Shown in pieces: positions 25,119 through 34,288 of a stretch of DNA of 64,000 nt. The notes under the pieces were generated by a model. It did not search any database and was not told where the DNA came from. It was given only the letters and a program-made list of their open reading frames with translations. Numbering within the stretch: the stretch's first letter is position 1; every line of letters starts with the position of its first letter. Both the position numbers and the translations under genes were made by a program. Location of the stretch: the NCBI RefSeq assembly GCF_002941025.1, contig NZ_PTJS01000001.1, forward strand, positions 8,393,765 through 8,457,764, read 5' to 3'. The DNA comes from Streptomyces sp. QL37. Its GTDB lineage: Bacteria; Actinomycetota; Actinomycetes; Streptomycetales; Streptomycetaceae.

Positions 25119-26348
25119 CTACGTGGCCGAGCGGCTGCTCCCGTTCCCGTTCCGCAGCACTCCGGCGAGGACGAGCGCGAGCAGCCCGGCGAGCGGCACC
25201 ACCAGAAGACCCACCCGGAGACTCGTGGCGTCGGTGACCAGCCCGACGATCGGGGGCGAGGCCAGGAAGCCCAGGCGCATGAGCCAGGAGACGATGGCCA
25301 GCCCCGAGCCGGGCCTGAGGCCGGGCAGCTCGTCGGCTTCGTGCATGGCCGCGGGTACGAGTGTCGCCACCCCGAACCCGGCCGCGGCGAAACCAAGTAT
25401 CGTGCCGGGTACCGAGGGCACCGCAAGTGCGAGGCCCATGCCGGCTGCCGTGATCAGGCCGCCGGCCCGGGCCACGGTGCGTTGGCCGAACCGGTCGACG
25501 AGCCGGTCGCCGAGGATACGGCCGATGAACTGGGCTCCCACCAGGGCGATGTAGCCGAAGGCAGCCAGGGTGACCGACGCGTGCAGCGACCCGGAGAGGT
25601 AGAGCGTCGCCCAGGAACTGCCCGCGTCCTCGACAAGGGTCCCGGCCGTCGCGATGAGGACGAGGGCGGCCAGCACGTAGACGGTGCGGCGCCGGGCCGT
25701 CACCGCACGGCCCGCCGCGTGGTCCACACGGCCGTCGGCCTGCGGTGCGGGAGCCGGCTCGCTCTCGGGGCCGGACAGGCAGTACCGCAGGGCGACACAC
25801 GCCGCGACCGCGAACACCACGGCGGAGATCGTCAGGTGCTGACCCCGCGAGAGACCGAGCGCGATCGCGGCGGCGGCCATGGACCCACCGGCGACGGCGC
25901 CGATCGACCAGACCGCGTGGAAGGAATTGATGATGGAGCGTCCGTAGCGGCGCTGCACCCGCAGTCCATGGGCGTTCTGCGCGACATCGGTGACGGCGTC
26001 CATCGCGCCGGCCACGAACAGCGCTCCCGCGAAGAGTACGACCGAGTCGGCCAGGCCCGCGGCGAGGATGCCCGCCCCGGTCAGCAACGTGCCCAGCACC
26101 GCCGCCCGCGCCGAACCCAGTCTGCGGATGGCGACGCCCGCCGCGAGGCCGGCGGCGACGGCCCCTGCCGGGAAGGCCGCGACGGTCAGCCCGTAGACGG
26201 CGTTACTCATGCCCAGATCGGCTTTGATCTGCGGATATCTCGGCAGCAGATTGGCGAACAGGGCCCCGTTGGTGAAGAACAGCACGGCAACGGCTACCCG
26301 GGCCTGCCGTTCGGCCAGGGCAGGCCGGCTCGGCGCGTCAACAGTCAT
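25119..26348 (-). CDS. MFS transporter (YbjJ-like)
   Basis: A 409-residue membrane protein with about 12 hydrophobic segments. The N-terminal half starts RQARVAVAVLFFTNGALFANLLPRYPQIK, as in the YbjJ/CscB-distant group of MFS proteins with unknown substrates, and the central loop is hydrophilic. The ATG at 26348 (MTVDAPSRP) is preferred; an upstream ATG at 26384 adds 12 residues. Its substrate cannot be inferred. Confidence 0.85.
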   Translation of the reverse strand: MTVDAPSRPALAERQARVAVAVLFFTNGALFANLLPRYPQIKADLGMSNAVYGLTVAAFPAGAVAAGLAAGVAIRRLGSARAAVLGTLLTGAGILAAGLADSVVLFAGALFVAGAMDAVTDVAQNAHGLRVQRRYGRSIINSFHAVWSIGAVAGGSMAAAAIALGLSRGQHLTISAVVFAVAACVALRYCLSGPESEPAPAPQADGRVDHAAGRAVTARRRTVYVLAALVLIATAGTLVEDAGSSWATLYLSGSLHASVTLAAFGYIALVGAQFIGRILGDRLVDRFGQRTVARAGGLITAAGMGLALAVPSVPGTILGFAAAGFGVATLVPAAMHEADELPGLRPGSGLAIVSWLMRLGFLASPPIVGLVTDATSLRVGLLVVPLAGLLALVLAGVLRNGNGSSRSAT

Positions 26349-26384
26349 ACGGAGACCATATAGCCCGAGCGTACGAACGTACAC

Positions 26385-26690
26385 TCCCTGTTCCGCGCCC
26401 TACACGCTTCTCCCGGATCGGGCCCGTCGTGCCTGCCGGATCAGGCCGGTATCGGTGCGAGGTGCCTGCTCTCCGCGGTGGTGGTCCGGGAGTCGGAGTG
26501 GGGGCGAGGCAGCCGGGAGGCGGGGCGATGCGCGCCTCCCCGGCCGCCGCTTCGTCGACAACGCCGCAGATGTGCGTGCCGGACCCCACGGGCCCGGCTT
26601 GTTCCGAGATGGAGCGGCCGGACCACCGACCAGGCGGTCCACGGCCTGGGGCCGGGCCGGGACCCATGGTCCGCAGCCCTTGAGCGGCGG
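26385..26690. other. Intergenic interval without a supported gene
   Basis: About 300 bases separate the MFS gene's start from the next minus-strand stop at 26691. The frames here have no recognisable protein pattern, and no hairpin or operator stands out. Confidence 0.5.
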
Positions 26691-27308
26691 TTACTCGGCG
26701 GCGGTGCCGGCGCCGCCGACGCTCGCGGCGGAGACAGGGCTGTAGTAGACCGAGCGGCCCTGCTTGGAGCGCTCCAGCAGCCCATGCGCGACGCCCTGCT
26801 CAAGGGTGTTGCGCACCACGGTGACCTGGGTCGTCCGCTGGGGGTGGGCCTCGCTCAGGGCGGCGGCCACCTCTGCGGCGGACCTCGGCTCCCTCTGATC
26901 CGCGAGATACCCCGTGACGAGCTCACGCCAGGTGGGCTCCCCGGCCTTCTTGGCTGCCGTGGTCCGGTCGGTGGACGGCTGCTGTCCGGCCTGCGGCTTC
27001 GATCCGCTGTTGCTCTTCTTCGCCGTGGTCCTGCCCTTGGCGCGCCGCGCCGCCGGGACGGAGGCCGCGGCCTTGCCGGCCTTGCCGCCGGCCTTGGCCT
27101 TGCGTGCAGCGGGCTTCCCGGTGCCGCCGAGCACCTCTTGCATCTTGACCAGGACGCGCTCACCCTCCTCCAACTGGAGGAGTTCGTCCTGCAGTCGGGT
27201 CAGCTCGGTGCGCGCCCGCTCCTGCTCACTTCGGTTCGCCGCGAGATCGTCGGTGATCCGCTGTGCGTAGTCTGCGCTGATGCCGGATGTAGGAGTGTTT
27301 TCGGACAT
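26691..27308 (-). CDS. DNA-binding-like protein with coiled coil and winged helix
   Basis: A 205-residue protein in three parts: an N-terminal helix with coiled-coil heptads (residues about 25-65, SEQERARTELTRLQDELLQ), a long lysine/alanine-rich linker (about 70-120), and a C-terminal winged-helix-like domain (ELVTGYLADQREPRSAAEVA to LLERSKQGRSVYYS). The basic linker and C-terminal fold suggest nucleic-acid binding and oligomerisation. It is a conserved-looking actinobacterial type of unknown function. It is read away from the cold-shock gene. Confidence 0.7.
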   Translation of the reverse strand: MSENTPTSGISADYAQRITDDLAANRSEQERARTELTRLQDELLQLEEGERVLVKMQEVLGGTGKPAARKAKAGGKAGKAAASVPAARRAKGRTTAKKSNSGSKPQAGQQPSTDRTTAAKKAGEPTWRELVTGYLADQREPRSAAEVAAALSEAHPQRTTQVTVVRNTLEQGVAHGLLERSKQGRSVYYSPVSAASVGGAGTAAE

Positions 27309-27824
27309 GCAGTCCTCGTCTTTCGCTGTGTGTCTGAAATGCCTATGGCGGCTGATGCTACCGACACCAACGCAGGTAACTCCTCAGTGGATGCCGAATC
27401 ACCACGGAAACGGGCCTCGTCCGTGTGCTCGTAGGCGAGGAGCCGGAGCATACGGCTTCCGGTGCGCGGACTTCCGCGCCGCGGCGACTCCGCGAGGTTG
27501 GCCCGAAGTTGTGCCTGCACGGGAACGAGCACGAGGAACCGGATCCGGATCGTCAGTGGCTCCGCGTCCTGAGCGATCCGGTGACGCACATCCGTGGTTC
27601 ACGCCCAAATCGCTCCGTAGGAGTGAGTGGAGTCCACCGGACGCACACATCGCGCCGTTGCTCTCTGGTGGGGGCCGGTTTCGCCATGTAGCGTCACTGC
27701 CAGATGTCGTGGTTCGCCGTACCTGCCCGCGCTTCGGTGCGGGCGCTTCGCTGTATCGGTGCGGACCCACGGCACCTCCGGGACCGCGAGGTGCGGATCC
27801 GGATATCAAAGGGAAGGCACCAGC
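27309..27824 (+). promoter_or_regulatory. Intergenic region and putative 5' leader of the cold-shock gene
   Basis: About 515 bases precede the cold-shock gene. A stem-loop, CCCGC then GCTTCG and GTGCGGG, lies at about 27729-27747, roughly 80 bases before the ATG. Long structured leaders are common for bacterial cold-shock genes, but a function here is inferred. No further gene is supported in the interval. Confidence 0.35.
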
Positions 27825-28028
27825 ATGGCCAGCGGAACCGTCAAGTGGTTCAACGCCGAAAAGGGTTTCGGCTTCATCCAGCAGGACGGCGGCGGGCCGG
27901 ACGTCTTCGCTCACTACTCCGCCATCAACGCGACCGGCTTCCGTGAGCTCCAGGAAGGCCAGGCCGTCACTTTCGACGTCACCCAGGGCCAGAAGGGCCC
28001 GCAGGCGGAGAACATCACGACTGCCTGA
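27825..28028 (+). CDS. Cold-shock protein (CspA family)
   Basis: A 67-residue single-domain CSD protein. [15 protein letters not shown] is RNP1-bearing and [10 protein letters not shown] is RNP2-bearing; the length is exactly that of the family. Cold-shock proteins bind single-stranded RNA and DNA and act as RNA chaperones or transcription antiterminators; Streptomyces carry several. GGGAAGG at about 27811 is the ribosome site. A hairpin follows at 28048. Confidence 0.95.
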   Translation: MASGTVKWFNAEKGFGFIQQDGGGPDVFAHYSAINATGFRELQEGQAVTFDVTQGQKGPQAENITTA

Positions 28029-28047
28029 CGTCGCAGGTCGAGATCGC

Positions 28048-28080
28048 CCAGGCCCTCGGGAGCACGATCCGGGGGCCTGG
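28048..28080 (+). terminator. Stem-loop terminator after the cold-shock gene
   Basis: CCAGGCCCTCGG (28048-28059) pairs with 28069-28080, with one mismatch, about 20 bases after the stop. Confidence 0.7.
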
Positions 28081-28136
28081 CGTCTCGCACACGACCGACG
28101 CGCAGGCACCGGCCCCGCTCATCGAGGAGTCAGCAC

Positions 28137-29465
28137 GTGGAGTCATCGGACGACGGTGTGGGGAGCGGCGATCACCAGGCTCAGGTGATCGTTGTGGGTG
28201 CGGGGCCCGCGGGTTCGGCCGCGGCGCTCCACCTGGCGAGAGCCGGCGTCGACGTACTGCTGCTCGAGAAGGGCAGCTTCCCCCGGGACAAGGTGTGCGG
28301 GGACGGTCTCACCCCGCGAGGGGTGCAGCAGTTGGTGCGCATGGGCGTCGACATCGACGCTCCCGGCTGGACGCGGACCAAAGGCATGAGGTGGGTCTGC
28401 GGAGGGCGCCAGGTACACATCGACTGGCCCCGCTCCGGCAGTCACCCGGACTTCGGCCTCACCCGCTCCCGGCACGACTTCGACGACATCCTGGCCCGGC
28501 AGGCCGTGGCCGCCGGCGCGCGGCTGTGCCTGGACACCAGGGCGACGGGCCCCTTGACCGACCGGGCCGGCCGCATCGTCGGCGTGAGTACGCTCGCGGG
28601 GGCCGACAGGCAGCCGAGGAACTACCGCGCCCCCGTGGTGATCGCCGCCGACGGCGCCTCCGCCCGGACCGCCCTCGCCATGGGGCTGGAGCGCGACCCG
28701 AACAGGCCGATGGCCACCGCCGCTCGTCGCTACTACCGCAGCGAGGCCCGTACCCATGACCCCTACCTGGAGCTCTGGGCCGACCTGCTCTGTTCCCGTA
28801 CCGGCCGTGACCTGCCGGGGTACGGATGGATCTTCCCGCTCGGTGACGGCCGGGTGAATGTCGGCCTGGGGGCCCTGCCGCACCGCGGTCACGGATCGGT
28901 GGACCTGCGGGCCACCATGGACCGGTGGCTGACCCGGGTACCCCAGCACTGGGGTCTGCGGGAGGAGAACGCCGATTCGCCGTTGCGCAGCGCCGCGCTG
29001 CCCATGGGGTTCAACCGCAGGCCCCAGTACCGTCGTGGTCTGCTCCTGGTCGGCGACAGCGCGGGCATGGTCAGTCCATGGAGCGGTGAGGGCATAGTCC
29101 AGGCCATGGAGGCGGGCGAGGTCGCGGCCGAGACCGTCGCTCTCGCCCTGCACCGTCCGGCCGGCCCCGGGCGTGAGCAGGCCCTGCATCAGTACGCGAG
29201 TGAGGTGAACCGCCGCTGGGGACGCTACTACCGGCTCGGCAACACCGTCGCCGGGCTGGTGCTCGCCCGCTACGGATACCGGCCGCTCCTCAGCCGCCGT
29301 GTCATGGCCTCGCCCGCTCTGGTGCACACCCTCGCCCGCCTGCTGACGCACGGCAGCGACGCACCTTCCGACGATCTGATCGACACACTCGTCCGCGGCA
29401 TCGTACGGATGGTCCCCGCGCCCGGCCGGCGCGAGCGAGTGCCGGGTGCGCGGCGTCCCCGGTGA
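28137..29465 (+). CDS. Geranylgeranyl-reductase family flavoprotein
   Basis: A 442-residue FAD-dependent reductase. VIVVGAGPAGSAAALHLARAGVDVLLLEKG is the Rossmann FAD motif, DKVCGDGLTPRGVQQL the typical substrate-side signature, and LLLVGDSAGMVSPWSGEGIVQAMEAGE the C-terminal FAD motif. Members saturate prenyl chains of quinones or lipids. GTG at 28137 is preceded by GAGGAG. Substrate not known; no other quinone gene is adjacent. Confidence 0.9.
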   Translation: MESSDDGVGSGDHQAQVIVVGAGPAGSAAALHLARAGVDVLLLEKGSFPRDKVCGDGLTPRGVQQLVRMGVDIDAPGWTRTKGMRWVCGGRQVHIDWPRSGSHPDFGLTRSRHDFDDILARQAVAAGARLCLDTRATGPLTDRAGRIVGVSTLAGADRQPRNYRAPVVIAADGASARTALAMGLERDPNRPMATAARRYYRSEARTHDPYLELWADLLCSRTGRDLPGYGWIFPLGDGRVNVGLGALPHRGHGSVDLRATMDRWLTRVPQHWGLREENADSPLRSAALPMGFNRRPQYRRGLLLVGDSAGMVSPWSGEGIVQAMEAGEVAAETVALALHRPAGPGREQALHQYASEVNRRWGRYYRLGNTVAGLVLARYGYRPLLSRRVMASPALVHTLARLLTHGSDAPSDDLIDTLVRGIVRMVPAPGRRERVPGARRPR

Positions 29466-29528
29466 CGGCGGCACATCAGGGGTATCCGCAAGGGACGTAG
29501 AACGATCGCGCACCCGAGAGGAGCTGTC

Positions 29529-29837
29529 ATGACCACATTTGTGATTACCGTGCCCGGCACATTCGTCGCAGACATCACGGAATCCCGCCGTGCGTCCCTG
29601 GAGCGCAAACTGGGCTCCCAGCACACGGACGTGAGTGAGAAGGAAGGCCTCGACCTGCTCAGCCTCGGCGATGACGCCACCTTCTCCATCCGGCTGGAAG
29701 TCGATGCGCCGGACCGGTATGAGGCGGAAATGGACGCGGTGCGCCTCGTGTCGGCCGCCCTGAGGGAGACGGGCTTCTCCGAAGAGGACGCACCGCTGGG
29801 TCCGCCGGCCGTCACCGGGATCGACAGCGATCTCTGA
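29529..29837 (+). CDS. Small hypothetical protein
   Basis: A 102-residue protein starting MTTFVITVPGTFV, with GAGAGGAGCTGTC just upstream as a strong ribosome site. It looks like a compact alpha/beta protein (VDAPDRYEAEMDAVRLVSAAL). No known family motif was recognised. Good codon use and ribosome site support it. Confidence 0.7.
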   Translation: MTTFVITVPGTFVADITESRRASLERKLGSQHTDVSEKEGLDLLSLGDDATFSIRLEVDAPDRYEAEMDAVRLVSAALRETGFSEEDAPLGPPAVTGIDSDL

Positions 29838-29929
29838 GCGCCCGTCACGACGTGGAGCAGCCGCTGCTCATGCGCCGCCGGCGGCCATGCCGCCGTCACC
29901 GAAGAGACGCGGAACCGTACGATCGCCCC

Positions 29930-30544
29930 ATGCGACCGACCGCGTCCCCATGGCGCGCACTGACCGCCGGCGCCCTCGTGGCCGTCATCTGGGCCGGTTC
30001 GGCCTCGGCCGCCGTTCCCACCCCCATGACGGGCCGCGGCCCGTACGGCGAGCTCCGCTCACTCGCCGACCTGTCGGCCCGGCGCCTCGGCACGGCCGTA
30101 GCGGTCGCCGCGGCCAAGTGGGGGACGGGCGGCCCCGTCGACGACCCCGCCCGCGAGCAGCAGGTCCTCGACGCGGCGGCGCGCCGGGCGCGCGCAGCAG
30201 GAGCCGATCCCGTGACGACCGTGAAGATCTTCCGGGACCAGATCGAGGCGAACAAGCAGGTGCAGCGAGCTCTGCACAGCCGCTGGCAGGCGAACCCGGA
30301 GGAGGTGCCGGGGGAGACGCCTGACCTGTCCGTGGTGCGCGAGAAGATCAACCGCCTGAACCTCGCCCTGGTCCGTGTGATCGCCGTATCGGCAGCACCA
30401 CGGGAGGCCTCTTCCTGCCGTGCCGGCCTGGCCGTCGCCGCGGTGCGTGTCCGGCACGACAGGCGCCTCGACCGCGTCCATGCGGCGGCTCTGGCCCGTG
30501 CGTTGCGTTCCGTCTGCGCAGGGGCGCCGGACGAGGTGCCGTAG
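29930..30544 (+). CDS. Secreted chorismate mutase (AroQ-gamma type)
   Basis: A 204-residue exported protein with a signal peptide (about 1-28, GSASA) followed by an all-helical AroQ-gamma fold. AVAAAKWGTGGPVDD, TTVKIFRDQIEANKQVQRALHSRW and a C-terminal Cys pair (SSC, SVC) match the secreted type known from Mycobacterium tuberculosis, including its C-terminal disulfide. It would convert chorismate to prephenate, but outside the cytoplasm, where the substrate is not expected. Start at 29930 gives a clean signal peptide. Confidence 0.88.
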   Translation: MRPTASPWRALTAGALVAVIWAGSASAAVPTPMTGRGPYGELRSLADLSARRLGTAVAVAAAKWGTGGPVDDPAREQQVLDAAARRARAAGADPVTTVKIFRDQIEANKQVQRALHSRWQANPEEVPGETPDLSVVREKINRLNLALVRVIAVSAAPREASSCRAGLAVAAVRVRHDRRLDRVHAAALARALRSVCAGAPDEVP

Positions 30545-30606
30545 CACGGAGGGCGCCCCGGTTCGTCGTATCCGCCGGCAGGCCCGCCGGAGGCAACCGC
30601 GTCCGA

Positions 30607-31236
30607 CTACGGGCCCGCCGACGCGGCCTGGGCCGTCCAGGGGGCGAGCTCCCGCTCGTCGGCTCGGAAACCGCGAAGTTTCCAAAGTCCGTACAGAGCC
30701 AACGGCAGTTTGCCGATCACCCACTCGCCGGGGCGGTAGTCGTCCGCGCGCACGAGCCTCGCGGCGAGATCAGGGCGCTGCCGCCGCAGGTAGGCGCGGG
30801 CCTTGAGCGCGTGAGCCGGCTGCGAGACGATCTTGATGCGGTCGACGTCCTCGATCAGCGGGATCACGTTCGTGATGTTCTCCCATGTCGTGCCGCTCCG
30901 GTCTTCGAGGAGCACTGTGCCGTCGAAGCCGAGCGCCGATGCCGCGTAGTCAGCCATCAACCGGGCCTCCGCGACGCCACCACTGGTCGGGCCACCGCTG
31001 AAGATCACGCGAGTGTCGAGCCCTCGGTCGGCGGCGATGGAGCGAATTCCGGCACGGACCCGCCAGCGGTTGATGAAGTTCGCCGTCGCCCCGGGGTTCC
31101 GGTAACCCAGCACGACCACGGCTTCGGTGGTGCCCGTGCCGTTCCCCACGAGGGCCCGGGACCAACGCCAGTTCACCCACTCGCCCCAGCCCACGGCTAC
31201 CGCTCCGGCTACTGCCATCCCCGTGCCTCGTCGCAT
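30607..31236 (-). CDS. DUF218 (YdcF/SanA-like) protein
   Basis: A 209-residue protein with TEAVVVLGYRNPGATANF, RVIFSGGPTSGGVAEARLMADYA, LEDRSGTTWENITNVIPLI and IKIVSQPAHALKARAYLRR, the conserved steps of DUF218. Family members are linked to envelope integrity. The N-terminus is only weakly hydrophobic (GMAVAGAVAVGW), so it may be membrane-anchored or cytoplasmic. Confidence 0.88.
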   Translation of the reverse strand: MRRGTGMAVAGAVAVGWGEWVNWRWSRALVGNGTGTTEAVVVLGYRNPGATANFINRWRVRAGIRSIAADRGLDTRVIFSGGPTSGGVAEARLMADYAASALGFDGTVLLEDRSGTTWENITNVIPLIEDVDRIKIVSQPAHALKARAYLRRQRPDLAARLVRADDYRPGEWVIGKLPLALYGLWKLRGFRADERELAPWTAQAASAGP

Positions 31237-31333
31237 GCCACGAGCCTAGGGCACACCGGTCACCGGGCAGTGGATCTCGGGCATGGCCAGGGAGGGGCAC
31301 CCCGGCCGGGCAAGTACCCGCGGTCGACCGGGT

Positions 31334-31648
31334 TCAGGCCTGCCCGGTGTCGAAGTGGCTGATCCTCCCGTGGGCCAGGGTGAATCGCCACGCGGTCCGC
31401 ATGGTGCCCCAGGTGTCATTGGTGAAGTCGGCCACCAGCGAGAGCCCGTTGTCCCTGACCGACTCGACCTTCATCCGGCCGCCGCTGCTGAACATCTCCT
31501 TGTCGGTCCAGTCCGCGATGTCACGCTCGCTGCCGTCGTCACTCATCGTCGCGTCGTCGGTGAGCACGGCGAAGAGAGCATCGCGGTCACCGGCGTTCAC
31601 CGCGTCGATGAACTCTGCCACTGCGGGATCCAGCTCATTGCTCATCAT
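31334..31648 (-). CDS. SnoaL/NTF2-like protein
   Basis: A 104-residue NTF2-like cone-fold protein: EFIDAVNAGDRDALFAVLTDDATMSDDG, then a central AWRFTLAHGRISHFDTGQ. Such proteins include isomerases, hydratases and binding proteins; no catalytic identity is visible. It lies downstream of the LysR gene in the same direction. Confidence 0.8.
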   Translation of the reverse strand: MMSNELDPAVAEFIDAVNAGDRDALFAVLTDDATMSDDGSERDIADWTDKEMFSSGGRMKVESVRDNGLSLVADFTNDTWGTMRTAWRFTLAHGRISHFDTGQA

Positions 31649-31738
31649 GTCTCCGTTGCTGTACGACGTCGTCCTGCGGGCTCGGCTGGGCCCGGGGGTT
31701 CAACGAGACGACCGGCCGTGGGTTCCGCCGCAGGCGTG

Positions 31739-32650
31739 TCACGGTGCGGGCGGCGGCGTGGTGCGGTGGGTGAGGACCGTCTCGCGGAACGACGCGACCA
31801 CGGGGCGCAGGTCGGTGTGGTGCCAGGCGGCCCACAGGTACACGGATGCCTGGTGCCAGGGCAGTTCACGGACCTCGACGCCCTCGGTGGTGCCATGGAT
31901 CATGCTCTTCTGGATGAGCGCGAGTCCCAGGCCGGAGGCGACGAGGCCGAGGGCGGTCAGGGGGTCCGGTGCGTCGAGGCGGATGTCGGGTGTGAAACCC
32001 GATGCCACGCAGGCGGCGACGAACGCGTCCCGGGCGGCGGGTTCATGGGACGTACTGACGGCGACCCAGGGCAGGCCGTCCAGGTCGTGTGCCGTGATGT
32101 CCTGCCGGTCTGCGAGTGCGTGGTTCGCCGGCAGGGCCAGGAGCAGCGGGTCCTCGAGCAGAGGGGCGGCCAGCAGGTCGGGATCGTCCTCCGAGGGGGG
32201 CTGCTGCACCAGGGCGATGTCGAGGCTGCGCTGCCGCAGACCCACGAACTGTTCCTCGGGCGTCAGGCTGTAGAGGGCGACGTGGATGCCCGGGCGCTCC
32301 TGCTGCAGGGTGCGCAGCGCTGCGGGCAGTACGCCGGTGTGCATGGCGTCGGAGACGTACCCGATGCAGAGGCCCCCTTCCTCGCCGCGTCCCAGACGGC
32401 GGCCGAGGTTCTCCAGCCGGTCGGCGTGGCGTAGCAGTGCCCGCGCCTCGGTGAGGAAGACATGCCCGTCGGCGGTCAGGCGGATGCGCTGCTGGGTGCG
32501 CTCGAAGAGGGTCAGGCCCAGGTTCTTCTCCAGCTGGGCGATCTGCCGGCTCAGGGGTGATTGCGAGATGTGCAGGTGTTCGGCGGCGCGGCCGACGTGT
32601 TCCGCCTCGGCCACGGCGATGAAGTAGCGAAGTTGTCGCAGGTCAAGCAT
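31739..32650 (-). CDS. LysR-family transcriptional regulator
   Basis: A 303-residue LysR regulator. The N-terminal helix-turn-helix is MLDLRQLRYFIAVAEAEHVGRAAEHLHISQSPLSRQIAQLE; the C-terminal effector domain includes GLCIGYVSDAM and LVASGLGLALIQKSM. Start at 32650 is the usual LysR MLDLRQLRYF. It is divergent from the aldo/keto reductase, its likely target, with an inverted repeat between them. Confidence 0.93.
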   Translation of the reverse strand: MLDLRQLRYFIAVAEAEHVGRAAEHLHISQSPLSRQIAQLEKNLGLTLFERTQQRIRLTADGHVFLTEARALLRHADRLENLGRRLGRGEEGGLCIGYVSDAMHTGVLPAALRTLQQERPGIHVALYSLTPEEQFVGLRQRSLDIALVQQPPSEDDPDLLAAPLLEDPLLLALPANHALADRQDITAHDLDGLPWVAVSTSHEPAARDAFVAACVASGFTPDIRLDAPDPLTALGLVASGLGLALIQKSMIHGTTEGVEVRELPWHQASVYLWAAWHHTDLRPVVASFRETVLTHRTTPPPAP

Positions 32651-32675
32651 GTAAGACCTCTGGGGACTCAACTCA

Positions 32676-32718
32676 GTCCAAGCGAGTCTTGGACAGTCTC
32701 AAGTATCGATCGTAGCTT
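32676..32718 (+). promoter_or_regulatory. LysR operator and aldo/keto reductase promoter
   Basis: GTCCAAG (32676-32682) and CTTGGAC (32688-32694) form a perfect 7-base inverted repeat around CGAGT. TTGGAC (32689-32694) as -35 and TAGCTT (32713-32718) as -10 are 18 bases apart, so the repeat overlaps the -35, as LysR activators often do. Confidence 0.5.
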
Positions 32719-32796
32719 TGAAGACGTCCAACCGGTGGACCTCGCATTCCAGGCGAATCGATGTCACACCCACCCCTCCCCGTAAGGAATCACCTC

Positions 32797-33807
32797 ATGG
32801 CTGTCTCGCCCCTCCTGCCCGGACCGCTCGGCTTCGGCACCGCCCCGCTGGGCAACATGTTCCGCGCCATCCCCGACGCGGAGGCGGCCGCCACCGTCGA
32901 AGCCGCCTGGGACCACGGCATCCGCTACTTCGACACCGCTCCCTTCTACGGTGCGGGCCTCGCCGAGATCCGGCTCGGCGAGGTGCTGGCGGCTCACCCG
33001 CGCGACGCGTACGTCCTCAGCACCAAGGTGGGCCGCGTCGTCCTGGACGAGCCGGAGGACCCCGCCACCCGTGAACTCGGCGAAAAGGGAGGCCTGTTCG
33101 AGCACGGCCGCCCCAACAAGATGGTCAACGACTACACGGCGGACGCGACGATGCGCTCCATCGAGGACAGTCTCGACCGGCTGAAGACCGACCGCCTCGA
33201 CATCGTCTGGGTGCACGACGTCGCGCAGGACTTCTACGGTGACGAATGGCTCGCCCAGTACGAGATGGCCCGCACAGGCGCCTTCCGCACGCTGGAGAGG
33301 CTGCGCGCAGAGGGCGTCATCAAGGCCTGGGGCCTGGGCGTGAACCGGGTGGAGCCGCTGGAGCTCACCCTCGATCTCGACGAGCCCACCCCGGACGCCT
33401 TCCTCCTGGCCGGCCGCTACACCCTCCTGGACCACGGCCGGGCTCTTCAGCGCCTGCTGCCCGCGGCTGCCGAGCGGAACGTCGACATCGTCGTCGGCGG
33501 TCCCTACAGCTCGGGGATCCTGGCCGGAGGGACGCACTTCGAATACCAGGAGGCGCCGGCCGAGATCATCAGCAGGGTGGAGCGGATCAAGGCCCTCGCC
33601 CAGCGGCACGGCGTGGGTATCAAGGCCGCCGCCCTTCAGTTCTCCCTGTCCCACCCGGCCACTGCTGCCGCAATTCCCGGTGCCACCAGGCCCAGCCGTA
33701 TCGCTGAGGACGTCGCCGCGCTGGGGGAGCGGATCCCCGCCGGTTTCTGGACCGCGCTGCGCGAGGAGCGGCTGATCGCACCCGACGCACCCGTACCCAC
33801 TGCCTGA
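32797..33807 (+). CDS. Aldo/keto reductase (D-threo-aldose 1-dehydrogenase-like)
   Basis: A 336-residue AKR barrel. The catalytic tetrad is visible: Asp in YFDTAPFYG, Tyr in the same segment, Lys in STKVGR and His in WVHDV. The later NADP segment is present (AAIPGATRPSRIAEDV). Its closest visual match is to the sugar- and pyridoxal-dehydrogenase type. Start at 32797 follows TAAGGAATC. It is divergent from LysR and followed by the SRPBCC gene 40 bases later. Confidence 0.88.
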   Translation: MAVSPLLPGPLGFGTAPLGNMFRAIPDAEAAATVEAAWDHGIRYFDTAPFYGAGLAEIRLGEVLAAHPRDAYVLSTKVGRVVLDEPEDPATRELGEKGGLFEHGRPNKMVNDYTADATMRSIEDSLDRLKTDRLDIVWVHDVAQDFYGDEWLAQYEMARTGAFRTLERLRAEGVIKAWGLGVNRVEPLELTLDLDEPTPDAFLLAGRYTLLDHGRALQRLLPAAAERNVDIVVGGPYSSGILAGGTHFEYQEAPAEIISRVERIKALAQRHGVGIKAAALQFSLSHPATAAAIPGATRPSRIAEDVAALGERIPAGFWTALREERLIAPDAPVPTA

Positions 33808-33847
33808 CCTCCGGCCCCGCACTCCGACCGACCGAGGAGAAACTCTC

Positions 33848-34264
33848 ATGGCCACGACCACAGCATCGATTCGCGTTCCCGTGCCGCCCGACCGTGTCTG
33901 GCAGCTCATCGGCGGCTTCGGCACCCTGCCCGACTGGCTGCCGTACATCCCGAAGAGTGAGCTCGGCGAAGGCGGCAGGGTCCGTAGCCTCACGAACGAG
34001 GAGGGAGGCCTGATCGTCGAGCGTCTCGAGGCCTTCGACGACAGGGCCCGCTCCTACAGCTACTCGATACTCCGGGCTCCGTTCCCGGTGACCGGTTACC
34101 TCTCGACCATCACGGTGCGCGAGGACCCCGACGCCGGCTTCTCCCGTGTGGAGTGGAGCGGCACGTTCACGCCGGTCGGGATCGGGGACGACGAGGCGGT
34201 CACCCTGTTCCACGGCATCTACACGGACGGGCTCACGGCGCTCCGGGAGACCCTCGCCGCCTGA
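33848..34264 (+). CDS. SRPBCC-family protein
   Basis: A 138-residue START-like domain (SRPBCC): TASIRVPVPPDRVWQLIGGF, LPDWLPYIP, and EWSGTFTPVGIGDDEAV. Such proteins bind hydrophobic ligands; some are cyclases or aromatases. It probably forms an operon with the aldo/keto reductase. The ligand is not identifiable. Confidence 0.82.
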   Translation: MATTTASIRVPVPPDRVWQLIGGFGTLPDWLPYIPKSELGEGGRVRSLTNEEGGLIVERLEAFDDRARSYSYSILRAPFPVTGYLSTITVREDPDAGFSRVEWSGTFTPVGIGDDEAVTLFHGIYTDGLTALRETLAA

Positions 34265-34288
34265 CCTCGGCCCGCGGGCCACTCGGTG

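Noticed and set aside
26429-26683. Short plus-strand frame between the MFS and winged-helix genes
   Set aside because: Low-complexity Gly/Pro/Arg product and no ribosome site.
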